This document shows, in pieces, positions 43,095 through 54,679 of a DNA stretch of 64,000 nucleotides. The notes under the pieces were generated by a model. The model was not told the DNA's origin, did not search any database, and worked only from the letters and a program-made list of their open reading frames with translations. How positions within the stretch are numbered: position 1 is the stretch's first letter; every line of letters begins with the position of its first letter. Location of the stretch: contig NC_087068.1 of NCBI RefSeq assembly GCF_963678635.1, positions 17,363,872 to 17,427,871 on the forward strand. Direction: 5' to 3'. A program made the translations under genes and the position numbers. The DNA comes from Symsagittifera roscoffensis (lineage: Eukaryota; Xenacoelomorpha; Acoela; Convolutidae).

Positions 43095-43561
43095 TTCTGT
43101 GATTTCAATTGAGTCCTTGAAAATTAGCAACTTGAGTTTTACCTGAGCAACTTGAGTATGAGCAACTTGAGTTTTACCTGAGCAACTTGAGTATGAGCAA
43201 CTTGAGTTTTCTTTTTGAGATGTCGTTTTCTTCCTTCAATTGAATATAGATGAGTAGTCAATGTGAGTTCAACAAATCAATCTGAAAATAACACCCGATT
43301 TTTTAGACCGACAAGCTGTGTCCCTAACCAGAAAACCCCATTACTTTTATGATAAAAACCCCCTCCTTTTCGCCCTACTAAAATAGTTCAATTGAAATAT
43401 TCTAAAAACATGCAGATACATTTTATGTTTTAGCACCATCAATCATTTAAAATAATTATTGTCATGCCAATCACCCCTAAGATCCCTTACCTGTTTTGTA
43501 CCCCAGTACCTATCTCAAGACTCCTCCCTCACACCCGGCTCGATATCCCCGTGTACCCGAC
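43095..43561 (-). other. Spacer between pol and ORF3 of element 2
   Basis: About 470 bases without a gene. It contains a 35-base tandem repeat next to the ORF3 start (43126-43215) and AT-rich sequence. It sits at the same place as the A1 spacer. Confidence 0.6.
43126..43215 (-). repeat. 35-base tandem repeat upstream of ORF3, element 2
   Basis: AGCAACTTGAGT occurs five times with alternating tails (TTTACCTG and ATG), giving a 35-base period repeated about 2.5 times. It lies directly upstream of the ORF3 start. The A1 spacer has only one similar stretch. Confidence 0.85.
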
Positions 43562-43569
43562 TCAGGCGA

Positions 43570-43990
43570 TGCTCAAGTAGTACTTCTTATGAAGATACAC
43601 CATTATCTCAGTTTCTGCAAAGACCACATGTAGGATAGCGTACAATTCCCTTGGGCTCAGTTTGCCCCTGTTTGGGTCATACACCGGCATTGAGACCTCT
43701 GTTATCCCTCTTTCAATCATGAAGTCTCGTAGTCTTGTTAGCGCCAACATCACGTGTTCGGGATCAATTGTGTTCCTGTCATTGACCCTCGTCACTAGGA
43801 AGCACAGGTATTTCCCCGGGACTTGTGCTACTGATGGTGGGAGCGCTGCCATCCCTCCCAGTCCTGGTCTCTGTCTGAACAGAAACTCTACGTTCTGGTA
43901 TTCTCTCTTGAAGTCAGCTTCCAGTCTTGATTTGAAACTCATGTCTGCCGTGATGCAGATCGCGCTCGTCCTGTTTGACAGGATGAAGTC
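43570..43990 (-). other. Macro-like domain at the pol C-terminus, element 2
   Basis: It aligns without gaps to the A1 domain: AICITADMSF, ADFKREYQNVEFL, KYLCFLVTR, ALTRLRDFM, ITEVSMPVYDPNRGKL, and a final VYLHKKYYLSI. It is conserved much better than the acidic linker just before it, which argues that the domain was kept by selection while the elements were active. Confidence 0.65.
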
Positions 43991-44165
43991 ATTATCTGTT
44001 ATCATGATGTTTTCCGAGTACTGATTGGGTATTTCAAATTTCGTTTTGAAATTCCGGCCTATGTTAGGCTCTGGCTCTTCTTCTTCCAGTTCCAATTCGC
44101 TTGTTTCTCTCACTTCCTTGAGCTTCTTTATCATCAAATTTTCGGTGTGGGTAAGTCCTACCCCC

Positions 44166-44176
44166 ACTCCCCGGAC
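44166..44176 (-). promoter_or_regulatory. Internal PPT-like core near the 3' end of pol, element 2
   Basis: It lies in the same place and same reading phase (FVRGV) as 6384-6394 of A1, inside about 40 bases that are almost unchanged between the two elements, while flanking codons show many silent changes. Confidence 0.5.
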
Positions 44177-46506
44177 AAAAATATTTATCGACGTCCCCGT
44201 CGATGTTGTCGGGTCTGAATTGTCCGGTGGAATGTCCAGCGGCCTGTCTGTCGCCGTCCAGCCGAAGAGAGGGTCTTCTGACTTCTTGTGTTTTTCCGCT
44301 GACACGTCGACTTGCTGGATACTCTGTCCTCCATGGCCTTCGTCTTTGACGTCGCGTACCCACTCTAGTATCCTCAAGTTCGTGTTCTCCCTCCTCTCTA
44401 TCTCGCTCTGTTCGAGGTCCGTCTCTATTTCTGGTGTCGAGTAATCTTCCTGCGGATAGTGTCCTCTATCATCAATGACCTGCCATTCCTCTTCGGCTTC
44501 CAGTTCGCCTGCACTCAGTAATTCCTCGCCCAATTTGTCTGGCTGTATCTTGTCAATCAAGAAGTCATCCCCGTATCTGTTGTATCTCATACCCGTCCGT
44601 TTACGATTGCCAGTTCTGGTTCCCGGTGATATTGGTCGATCTGGCTCCATCCACTTCGGCACCTCATCTTGCTCCGGGTCGTTCCAGTCTTCTTCTGCAA
44701 ACGATCCTGCTTCAGACTCCACCTCTATCTTTTCATTGTCGTCCAAGCTCAAGTTTTCATTGCCATCATTTTTCTCCCTGGTGCCCTTCTCATTCACTTC
44801 ACACGCTGGTTCTACCACCAGGTACTCGAGACCCTCCATGTCTTTCGGTAGGCACCAGTCTTCCGGGGACGGGACGTGAGGCTTCAGATTTTCGCAATGT
44901 GCTGCTCGCCCAGTACTCAAGCGGTAGAACCGTCCTTGTTGATGTACTTCCGTTATCATGAATGATCCCCTCCACTTCTTGAGTAGTTTCTTTGTTCCCT
45001 TGGGCGGTATGACATTTTGGAAGACCCACACGTACTGGCCCACTTCATATGGCTTCGCTTGTAATATTTTCTCGTCATATTTCTTGCGTTGTCTCATTTG
45101 TGCTTGCGCCGTGTTCCTCCTGCATAGCTCGTTTAGCTCTTGTTGTCTTTTGATCGCTTCCTTCACATATGCCTGAGGCGACGTCTTCTTCCCCTCGTAT
45201 TCTGGGTAGAAGAATGTTAGAGGCATTGCCCTCTCCCTTCCCGTCAACATCATAAAAGGACTGATGCCCGTCGTTGAGTGCTGCGTACTGTTGTATGCTC
45301 CTACTACCTGTGGCAGGTATTTGTCCCAGTCCGTCATGTATCTAGAGCAGTACACCCTTAACATGTTGACCAGTGTCCTGTTCTGTCTCTCTACCAACCC
45401 ATTGGTCTGTGGATGATAGGTCGTCGAGTGTGCTTGAGCAATGTGCGATCTCTTCATCAATTCTTTCGTCAAGTCCCCCACAAAAGCTTTGCCGTTGTCC
45501 GACTGGAACGTCATCGGACAACCATACCGCGATATCCAATGCGTTATCAGGTGATCACATGTCTCCTCGGCTGAGGCTGTCTGGCACGGAACCGCTTCCG
45601 CCAACTTTGTGAAGTGATCTATTATAACCAGTATTTGGTTATAACCCGACTCCGTCATGCAGATTTTCTGATGGTCTATCTGCACCACTTCATTGAATTC
45701 CGAACTTTCGACAGACTTGAGGGGAAACTTCATCTTTCTTGGGTCTTTTACCTGAAGGCATGCTAGGCAGGCATTCACCCATCTCTCGCAAGCTTTTCTC
45801 ATTCCCGGCCAATCAAACCTATGAAGTATCCTTTGTTGTACTTTATCTATCCCCTGGTGGCCCATCTGGTCGTGTGATCTGAAAAGCACCTCCGTTTGGT
45901 ACAATTGTGGTAGTATGATGAGGTTGTGTTTGTGTAATACCTTTTCCTCATCTCTCCTTTTGCACGCTACCACCCCATCAGCTGTGTGATAAAGTAAGTC
46001 TTTCCTTTCTTGGTAGAACTGGCTCAAGATCTTGTAGCTGTCCTCCTCAAGTTCCCCTTTCTCCTTGACCCCCGACTGGATCCATTTGGAGAGATTACTT
46101 GTCATTTTGTCATTCTTCTGGGCTCTTATTAAGTCTGACAGCCTATATCTCGCCTTGACATGCTCCTTTAGCGCCATGATCTGTCCATTCATCTCACCAG
46201 GGTTGTGGATGTCATCACTCAGTTTCACGCATATCATCCTTTTCACGATTTTCATGTCGTCTTCTGGTACCAGATTCGTTCTGACGTTTGAGTTGCACGA
46301 TAGTTCCCTGAATGGATTTCTTGAAACCGCAATTTTCTCAAGTTCTTCACCACCTCGTACCTCTTGTGTGTCCAGATTGTACGTTCCTGAGGATGGATCC
46401 GTCTGTAACTCCCTGTCGTGTTGTCTTATCTTCTCTTCCGCCAATATCATGCATAGACTGTCCTGGTCTTCACTGCTCTCATCCGAATATTTATCCCAAT
46501 CTTCAC

Positions 46507-46570
46507 GCTCCCCGGACAATTTCCCTCTCCGGTTCCTTCTTCTTCCATGAACCTGGACCACTCCCCGGAC
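46507..46570 (-). promoter_or_regulatory. Two further PPT-like cores in pol, element 2
   Basis: GTCCGGGGAG occurs at 46507-46517 and 46560-46570, in the linker between RNase H and integrase, as in A1. They are not in the phase of the 44166 copy or of each other. Confidence 0.45.
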
Positions 46571-49500
46571 TCTTGATCTAGTCCCAGGTGTTCAGCCTCT
46601 TCTTTGAACGCCACTTTCTTTTTCCTAGCCTTGGTCTGTTCCAGAATGTCCTCGGGGATTTTGTCAACTAGTGACCGCACGACGTCCTTGCTATCAGCCA
46701 CGCTCCCTGTTGAGGAGTCAGTATTATTCACTGTCTCTTGTTTCCGAAGTATGGTGACTTCCGGTTCCTCTTGACCCTTCTCCTGGATCACGGGTTTGTC
46801 ATCCGATAGTTTCTCAAGCAGCCTCATTAAGTCTTCACCTATTCGGGCAGTTCCCGCCTCCACCTGGTTGAGGTCATAACCTTTTGCCTTGAGCGTTTCC
46901 CTCACGATCTTGGACTTGAGCATTGTTCCTACCGGAATCCTTCTGCTTTTCTTCAAGATGGTCTTTTCTGGATGTTCTTTAGGTAATTCCGGGTGATCTT
47001 CAATCGGTTTGCCTGATTTGTCCAGCCATCTCGTGAGTGGAAGACTGTCGTACGTTTCCTTGTCCATGAAGGAGAAGCCATCTTTGATCTCAGGTCTGTC
47101 CGCCTCTCTTTGTTCTTGTCTCTCGTAGAACTCCGTCTTCTTACTCAAGCTGTCGGCATTCTGATGTTTGTCTCGTGTTCTATGCTCAATTATCATATTG
47201 TATCCGTCTAGGCGAACTATCCACCTCCCGATGTAACTCTGGTCCATCGAGTACGTTTTCAGCCAGCTTAGTGCTCGGTTGTCGACTCGCAACTTAAATG
47301 GCTCACTGCCCAGGTACGCCCTGTACTTTTCAACAAAGGTAACCACCGCGAACATCTCTGCCTTCGATGCTCCGTACTTCATTTCCGTGCCACTCAGGAC
47401 TTTGCTCCCGTAAGCTATTGGTCTCAAGACTGTTTTCCCATTCCACTCTTGTTCTTGATGGAGGACTCCTGAAATCGCAACTACCGACGCATCCGTGTCC
47501 AGCACGTACATCCCTTTCTCAGTCGGCATCCCCAGTACTGGTGCCTCACATAGCTCTTTCTTTATCCTCTGGAATGCATCCTCTGCTGCGTTGTTCCATG
47601 TGAACTTCTTGCCCTTGTGCCTCATCAATTGTTGCATCGGGTACACCTTGTCCGCGTAGCCTTTGATGAACTCTCTGTAGTAGTTAGCGAAGCCTAGGAA
47701 GCTCATCAACTGGTGTTCCATCTTTGGTGACTTCCAGGTTAGGACTGCCTCCACGGCGTCTGGATCAGGTCTGATGCCGTGCTTGTCTACCATCCTGCCC
47801 AAGTATTTAATTGAGTCCTTGAGTATCTCGCACTTTGATGGTTTACACTTTAGCCCCGATCTTTTCATGCACGCGAACACCTTGTCAAGTCTCTCAATGT
47901 GGTCTTCTAGTGTTGGCGTTGCTATTACCACGTCATCCACGTAGCACATTACCAGATTGCCATACTTTTTTGTTACGCCTATCAGCGCGTGTGCCATCAA
48001 TCGCTGAAACGTGGCTGTGGCATTGCAAAGTCCAAACGGCATCCGTTTCCATTGAAACAGACCCAACTCGCAGGCAAACCCTGTCTTGTCCCTGTCCTGC
48101 TTCCGTAGTGGTACCTGCCAAAAGGCCGAGCCTAAATCAAGGGTCGTAAAAAATTTTGCATCACCTAACTTCGAGAGGCTCTCATCAATCCTAGGTATGG
48201 GATAGGCATCCTTCACCGTGACGGAGTTCAGGTATCGAAAGTCACAACAAAACCTCAACTGGTCGCCTTTCTTTTTGGCCATCACTACTCCACACGCCCA
48301 CGGTGACTTCGATGGTTCTATCATGTCATACTCTAGTAACGTTTCTATTTCTTTTCTACACGCGTCCAATTTGTGTGGGGTCATTCGCCTCGCCCCCTCC
48401 CTGTGTGGTACCGCGTTTTCCTCTAATTCTATTTCATGCTCAACAAAATTACAACACCCGATATCCGCCTTATGCCTCGAAAAAACTTCCTCGTTCCGCT
48501 CTAGTACGTCCTTGATGGCTTCGAGCTGTTCATCTTTCAGTTTGCCCCTTAAATGTTCAATCTCCGGCAGCACCGGTTTATCAGTCTGCATTTCATCTAG
48601 TGTGGGTCGCTCTGGAAAGTTCGAACAGCTCGACAGCCCATCGTCCGTTTCTGACTTAAGTGATTTAATAAGACCTGATGAATCTTTTAATTTCTGCAAT
48701 CGTCTCAAGATACAAATTTTGTCCCTGTGATTGGGACAATCAACAACTTCATTTTGTTTTGAGTTCTCAATCGTTTCATATCGAGTTTTAACCGGTAAAG
48801 CATATCCCAGTTTCCTCCCTCTCTGTATCGTGATCGGTATATCAAGGGTATTCAACAAGACACTGACGCAGAGGCCGCTCTTCGTTATCGAGAATGATCT
48901 TCCTAAAACAGCAGCACTTTGACTATTAGGATTCGGAACTATACACACTTGCTTGTTGTCACTTAGTTCATTGTAATTTTTCATCCTCAAGCTTACGATT
49001 GCCGCTTTATTAGCTTTTAGCCTCACCCTCCTACTCAAGAATACCGGTGCTTTGTTTTCATTTGCCATTACTAAATTTACCGGTTTGATTGCGTACCTCC
49101 TATCCGGGTTCCGTATCCTGAACATTGCGTTATTTAGATCAATCGTTACGTCGAAATTCCTGATGAAGTCTCTGCCCAAAATGAATTGGTCAGATTCATC
49201 TAGGTTTTCTACTAGAAGAAAACTCATCCACAGGTTACGTCCCCCCAGATTGAGCGCTATTATCGGCGTTCTGCCTAACACGCGCAGGGCTCCTTTGTTC
49301 GCAGCCGACAACCGTATTCTCGAATCTATCAAGTCATCTTTGTTGAAGCCCATTCGTTCCCAAGTTTCGATTGGTATGACACTCAAGACCGCTCCCGTGT
49401 CAAGTAACCCACGTAACTGAGTCTTCTTGCCACTTATGTCTAGCACGTGCCCTGTCACTTCTGCCTCTGTCCCAATGTGCATTGCATCTTCTTCAAGCAT

Positions 49501-49759
49501 GGCGCAGTGTCCAATCGATCTCACTTTCAATTCTTCCTTCCCTACGTAGATTTGCCCAATTAGGTCTTCGTCACATGTTATCATCGTTCTGGTATAGATG
49601 TTGATCCCATCTATATTTAGCATCACCTCGCGTGGACCATGAGCTTCAGTATACCTATTATCAACACGTACCGACTTGCTGCCCCCTCTCGTGAGTAGTG
49701 CTCTCAACGCTCTAGAAGTCGTTTGTGGGCTTATACAACTCAAGTAATCTGCGTACACA

Positions 49760-51739
49760 TCAATGTGCATTATTGTTGTCTTCGCTCAAGTTTCTGGTTA
49801 CCTCGTGGCCGCCCACTGTGATTATCGACATTATTCTAGCCCCGATTTTCGATATGCCGAATGGCTTTCCCGTCACCATTTTTACAGTGTTACAATTCCC
49901 GGTCTTTGTTGAGCCTGATACGGCCTCTGGTGTTGGGTTTGATCCGGTTAATGCTTTGTTGAAATTCTTTCTTTCGATCTCCAGTTTTAGTCGTTGCTCT
50001 ATTTCTTTCGCAGCCAGATCCTGCTTCACTTTGTTGATGGCCTCCGCTGCCGCCTTCTCGTAATCTATTTCTGGGGCTTTCTTCGCCGTGGCCTCTGCTG
50101 CACTACCACATTGTGTTACAGCTTTCACTGTTTTCGTTGGTAGCTCTACATTTGGTCCCTCGAGTTTTTTCGTCTCAAATTCACCCTGTCTGTTTCTCTG
50201 GTTCTGCACTGCTGCCAATGCCAACTTGTGTTTTGGATGACTCTGATTCTTGACCGCTTCCCAGAACAATGGACAGTCCATCCTGAAGTGCCCCTCTTGG
50301 TTACAGAAGAAGCATCTCGCATCTATTTTGATGATCAAGCCACTATAGAACTCGTATTCTTCCATCTGGCTCATATCTTCCTCATCGGGTGCATATCCCA
50401 AACTCTTCATGCCCTGTTTGTATGTCGTGCAATCCGCCACATGATGATCAACTGACCCGCAGTTAGCACACGACCTGCGTTTGTCCATGTCATCTCTAGG
50501 TTTGTACCATGACGACCTTTGTGGCTGACTCCCCCCTTGGGTGTTCCTGCTGTCTGAGTACGAGTATTTCTTGGGTTTCATCAGCATGTATTCTCTTGAC
50601 TTCTGCCTCATCTCTTCTGGAGTTGGCGCACTATCTTTCGACAATGTGTAATACGTTGCTAACATCGTTCTCATGCCTGAGCCGAATCTATTCAACAGTA
50701 TTTCAAAGATTTTGTCCGCGGTATCGCGTTCTTCTTCTTTCTTCGCAACCACGCATTTTAATGCCGTGCCTTCTAAATTGCTGAGTATGGCTGTGCATGT
50801 TTGTCTTTCATCGTTCAAGTTGTCCCGTTCTAGGTGTAGTCTCATCACTTCCACCCAAGTATCAATGCGTCCATCAGAGTCATCTTTGAATTCTTTTGGC
50901 TTCTTGAATGTTTTCCTGGATTTTCCCTCTCTTCTATCATTCGAGTCGGTGTTCCTTGTGGCGAAGGCCTCTAGAGTTCTATTCATCATTTCCCAAGTGT
51001 TTGCCCATGTCATAGCATCCGGTCCTGCGTTGCTGTTAGTTGTTGAGTCCCCCGGACCAGTCGTTGTACTCGACGTTCCATTCTTCATTATTGTTTTCGC
51101 AGCTGTTGGTGCTATGCTCACCGTGTCCCGGGTTAAGGGCAACGGTGTCGATTGCCGTTTGTTCCTTTGTGGTTCCACAAAGTCAACTCTGGTGCCTTGC
51201 GTACGATCCGCTGCCTGTCTTTCTTGTGAAGTAGAATTTCTCAAGATTGCATCCAATTTCGCCTGTATTGCACACGAACTTTCTGCCTGATTCTTGCTCA
51301 TTGTGTCCATTCTCTTTTCCAGGCTACCTAATTGGCTGTTGACATCATCATATCGGTTTTTCAAGTGTTGCATATCTTTTTTGATGTTCTTATCTCGTTC
51401 TTCATTGGTGGCTTCTACTTTGTCTGACATCTCCTTGAGTCTCTCATCTGTTGCCTTTGCCAGGTTAAAATAACTATCCAGATACTCGTGTTTGTTGTAT
51501 CTTAATTCTTTTCTTATCACCTCTCTGTCCTCTTCGCTGTGCTTCAGTTTTTTGTCGATCTGATTCAGTTTCGCCATCAAGTCACCTAGCTCAACAGTAG
51601 CCTCTTCATGGTCAGCCGTCGGTCTGTCTTCGGCCGTAGCTTCTGCTTTATTTTGTTCCTCTCTTGGATTGGCTTCTGTCGTCTTCGTGCTCACTGTCCC
51701 AAATGTTCCTGCTCTTTCAGCTTTTGGTTCCTCAGTCAT
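49760..51739 (-). pseudogene. gag: Gag of element 2
   Basis: The start is the ATG at 51739, overlapping the ORF0 stop as ATGA. The N-terminus (FGTVSTKTTEAN) aligns with gag of A1. Order: coiled-coil N-terminus about residues 60-150, low-complexity region, capsid-like domain (FKKPKEFKDDSDG, WVEVMRLH, LEGTALKC, LLNRFGSG), CCHC knuckles CANCGSVDHHVADC (near 50460) and CFFCNQEGHFRMDC (near 50310). It is shorter than gag of A1, with the protease in the next frame. Placed with the broken parts of element 2. Confidence 0.85.
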
Positions 51740-52182
51740 GTTTTCTTTCGTTTTTTTATTCCGACCATCATCGCCAACCTTTCTGTAAAAGATGTCTTTT
51801 TTACTTGAGAGTCTTCTTTCACCGTTTCTTCGGTGTTGCCTGTTGCATCTTCCACATTGTCTATTGGGGAGAACTCCATGGGTTTCGGGTTTGGTTCTTC
51901 TGCATTGGGCATTGGAGTTGACTCCGTCGCCATCTTCCTTACTTCATCCACACTTTGATCAGGTGTCTCTAGATCAATCTCGATGGTGGGTTCTACTCGT
52001 TCCCCTTCCGTACCCTCTTTTGCTCTGTTCTCCGTTGTACTCCTTGTGCTGACCATATTAACTGAAAAGCTCTTCTTTGTTATCTTCGGTCCCATTGATG
52101 TTGTTTTGCGTAGCGACGAATTATACTTTGTCTTTGCTTCGGTAGATCTTTTTTCAGCTACCGGTACCCTGCTCCGCCTCAT
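51736..52182 (-). CDS. ORF0 of element 2
   Basis: 148 codons from the ATG at 52182. The stop overlaps the gag start (ATGA), an arrangement typical of stop-restart translation. The protein is hydrophilic: a basic N-terminus, the patterns MVSTRSTTE, ATESTP and SFTERLA, and a basic Lys/Arg tail. The same patterns in the same order are in ORF0 of A1. No known family was recognised. Confidence 0.7.
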   Translation of the reverse strand: MRRSRVPVAEKRSTEAKTKYNSSLRKTTSMGPKITKKSFSVNMVSTRSTTENRAKEGTEGERVEPTIEIDLETPDQSVDEVRKMATESTPMPNAEEPNPKPMEFSPIDNVEDATGNTEETVKEDSQVKKTSFTERLAMMVGIKKRKKT

Positions 52183-52465
52183 TATTTACAATTGTTATTA
52201 TTTACAGTATTATTATCTACAAAATTTCTACTCTAAGGTTAAAAACTCTAAGTAAAAAGAAATTGACAATTCGCTAAAAACAATTTTTCTTAAACTTTTG
52301 AAACTTTTATGTGTTAGGTTAGGATAGGGAATGTGTTGTTATAATTGGTTACTTCAACCTAACTTAGTACTCCTGTAGTACCCCCTTCCTAATACTGTTC
52401 CAAGACTTTCTCTCTACCGTCCCAAGACTATTCAGTGTTGTCCCAGTACTTCTTATTGGTATCCT

Positions 52466-52965
52466 CAGACCAATGTCCCAAGACCAACGTCCCTAGACCA
52501 ACGTCCCAAGACCAACGTCCCAAGACTAACGTCCCGAGACCAATGTCCCAAGACTAACGTCCCAAGACTAATGTCCCAAGACCAATGGCCCAAGACCAAC
52601 GTCCCAAGACTAACGTCCCAAGACCAATGGCCCAAGACTAATGTCCCAAGACTAACGTCCCAAGACCAATGGCCCAAGACCAACGTCCCAAGACTAATGT
52701 CCCAAGACCAATGTCCCAAGACTAATGTCCCAAGACCAATGTACCAAGACCAATGGCCCAAGACCAACGTCCCAAGACTAATGTCCCAAGACCAATGGCC
52801 CAAGACCAACGTCCCAAGACCAATGGCCCAAGACCAACGTCCCAAGACTAATGTCCCAAGACCAATGGCCCAATACCAACGTCCCAAGACTAACGTCCCA
52901 AGACCAATGGCCCAAGACCAACGTCCCAACACTAATGTCCCAAGACCAATGGCCCAAGACTGTTT
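52466..52965 (-). repeat. 14-base minisatellite in the leader of element 2
   Basis: About 35 tandem units of the type GTCCCAAGACCAAT (plus strand) with variants GTCCCAAGACTAAC and GGCCCAAGACCAAT. Looser CCAAGACT copies flank it on both sides. Open frames across it on both strands are a result of the repeat and are not genes. Confidence 0.9.
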
Positions 52966-54131
52966 CGTACCAAGACTGCTCTGGTCCAAGACTGCCCCAA
53001 GGCTGCACTGTCCCAAGACTGTGTTGCCCCAAGACTGTCCCCAGACTGCTATGTCCCAAGATTTCTTTGGTACTGTCCCAAGACTCGTCACTGAATGTCT
53101 GGATCTCGGATCTCTTTCTTCTTCGTTGTAGGGACTTCTTGATTCACTGTACCTTGTACCACTACTCAAGCTCTAGTGAAAATTTTCCCAAAAACCCTCT
53201 CTTAGTGGCCAAATGCTAACCCCCCTTTTTGAATTACCTCTTTTTCTATGTTCCAAGCAACTTGAAACCAAAACCTGTGCGCAGGTATCTTGTGATCACC
53301 TGTTCGTATAAAAACCAATCGCAACTCCTCACCAAAATGCAACAATATATATATAAAAAAAAATTTTTAAACAAGAAAAATAATAAAACAGAGAAATCAA
53401 CCCACCTAAAATTCAAAGGAGACAAATGTCGACCTTCTGTCGAAAAAAAATGTCTGGTACCTAACTGTCACGCGTTTTCCTCCCCCCACTAGCGATCTTA
53501 TGGGGTATCACAAGAACTTTCTATATCCGTTCCCCCCTACCAATCCAACCAACGTACCAATCTTAACTCGAGTTAAATTTTGGATATCCACCTATTATTA
53601 CCAACGCGTGTTGATGGCTAATGTAACTAAATCAACGATGTCGATTAATTAGTTACTCTAATTTCCCCCCTTTTTACAATTTACAACCGCCAACCTCTAA
53701 CCTAACCAGCCCCCCTACTAACCTCCCCCCTCTTTAGCCCCCCTCTTAAGCCGAAAAATCACTTAAGCGCCGGGTGCTAAACCTCTCGAGAGAAAACCGT
53801 AGACCTGTTTCCAGGCCTGCTTGAGTAAAAACTGCCTCAAAACAATGGGACTCCGCTTATCCAATTTTACACTTATTTCCTATTATGTAATGTGGATTCT
53901 AACGATACCCGTTGCTCGACTTGAGAACACCCCTGTGCGTCCTCTTGTAGTGGTCCTGTGCTGGTTGTCTCTGTTCTGCACTTGACAGCAGAACCACTTT
54001 CCCACTCGACTGGTCACCCTTTCCAGTCAAGTCTCCTAGTGGTCCGGTTGGGTCGCAATCTATCTGAAAACCCTTAACAACGCCCCCCACTCGGGCACCT
54101 TACTGAAGTCACTGGTTTAAATTGCTAGATT

Positions 54132-54155
54132 GATCGAAACGATCGGTCTTATAAA
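54132..54155. promoter_or_regulatory. Palindrome GATCGAAACGATC followed by TATAAA, element 2 leader
   Basis: Counterpart of 17871-17897 in the A1 leader; here the palindrome is at 54132-54144 and TATAAA at 54150-54155. Confidence 0.4.
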
Positions 54156-54490
54156 ACAGTATGTGTATACTATTTAATTAATACAAAGGTTTGATCCAAC
54201 TAATTTGGTATCAAAGTCACTGTCTTTTTTCGTTTTATGGTTTTTGTTCCTATTTGTATTCTTTTTTTTGCTCGTGTTTTTGTCCCCCTAGTTGCCCCCC
54301 TTCACTCGGTTAGCTAAGCCTCGTTCGGAGAGCGTACCAGGAAGTTTTCTTGAGTTTTCTTAAAAAGCTATCACGGTACAACCGGAAGGTTTACACGTTC
54401 CCGCTGAACCGTACCACCGGTACTCTAGAATGGGCATGTAGCCCGGAGCTGTGTCGAGTGGGTTCGACTCCGTAGTCATGATGTCGTAAA

Positions 54491-54507
54491 AACACCCAGG
54501 AGCGCCA
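54491..54507 (-). promoter_or_regulatory. Primer-binding site of element 2
   Basis: TGGCGCTCCTGGGTGTT on the sense strand, 11 bases after the LTR end. It is identical to the A1 site although the leaders differ. Confidence 0.7.
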
Positions 54508-54518
54508 TAAAAACACTA

Positions 54519-54679
54519 TGTAACATTCGTCTACTGTAGTCACACATGAGGCTTAAGAAAAATAGGCCCTATAACCATTGGCTCAAGAGTCAGGGACACT
54601 ATCTCTTGTGTTTTTCTACCTCAAGAACGGTCGGAGCCAATTCGGTTCGCTTGCGACATTAGACTGGAACCCGTTACAG
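54519..54679 (-). repeat. 5' LTR fragment of element 2
   Basis: 161 bases matching the outer end of the family-2 LTR (32701 onward) with about one difference, then a switch at 54680 to the outer end of a family A LTR. The rest of this LTR probably lies beyond copy C, outside the window. Confidence 0.85.

Larger units (their letters stand above)
43562..49770 (-). pseudogene. pol: Pol region of element 2: protease, RT, RNase H, integrase, macro-like domain
   Basis: Order in sense direction: aspartic protease DTGA near 49395; RT with YVDD near 47940; RNase H LDTDAS near 47500; acidic linker; integrase H-H-C-C near 45880-45760, then QIDH near 45680, SDNG near 45500 and VERQ near 45390; GPY/F-type module KKWRGSF near 44970; acidic linker; macro-like domain. 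It is closely similar to A1 in RT and integrase. It is read in overlapping open segments; one change of frame may be the family's normal gag-pol recoding, and about two breaks are present besides. Confidence 0.9.
52183..54518 (-). other. 5' leader of element 2
   Basis: About 2.3 kb with no supported gene. It holds a minisatellite (52466-52965, with looser copies from 52390 to 53090), an A/T-rich section with C-rich plus-strand runs, a palindrome with TATA-like box (54132-54155) and, next to the PBS, a block related to the A1 leader (compare TTAAAAAGCTATCACGG with TTAAAAAACTATTCACGG). Confidence 0.7.
32701..54679 (-). mobile_element. Giant Ty3/gypsy LTR retrotransposon, element 2 (family 2), broken
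   Basis: It has the same order as copy A1 (5' LTR fragment 54519-54679, PBS, leader, ORF0, gag, pol with macro-like end, spacer, ORF3, 3' UTR, PPT, 3' LTR), at a level of protein similarity that is high in RT and integrase and much lower in ORF3 and ORF0. The span is about 22 kb. It is broken, with about six breaks in all, most in ORF3. Its 5' LTR is interrupted by copy C. Its 3' LTR lies in the 3' UTR of a family A scrap (copy D), so it appears to have inserted there in the opposite direction and been partly duplicated afterwards. Confidence 0.88.

Noticed and set aside
52465-53169. Long open frames on both strands (about 234 and 186 codons) with repeated GLGTLVLGHWSWD and PRLTSQDQWPKTN
   Set aside because: They are the translation of the 14-base minisatellite; 14 is not a multiple of 3 and both strands are open only because the unit lacks stops.
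53690-53710. CCTAACCTAAC-type telomere-like repeat
   Set aside because: Only about two units; too short to mean anything.
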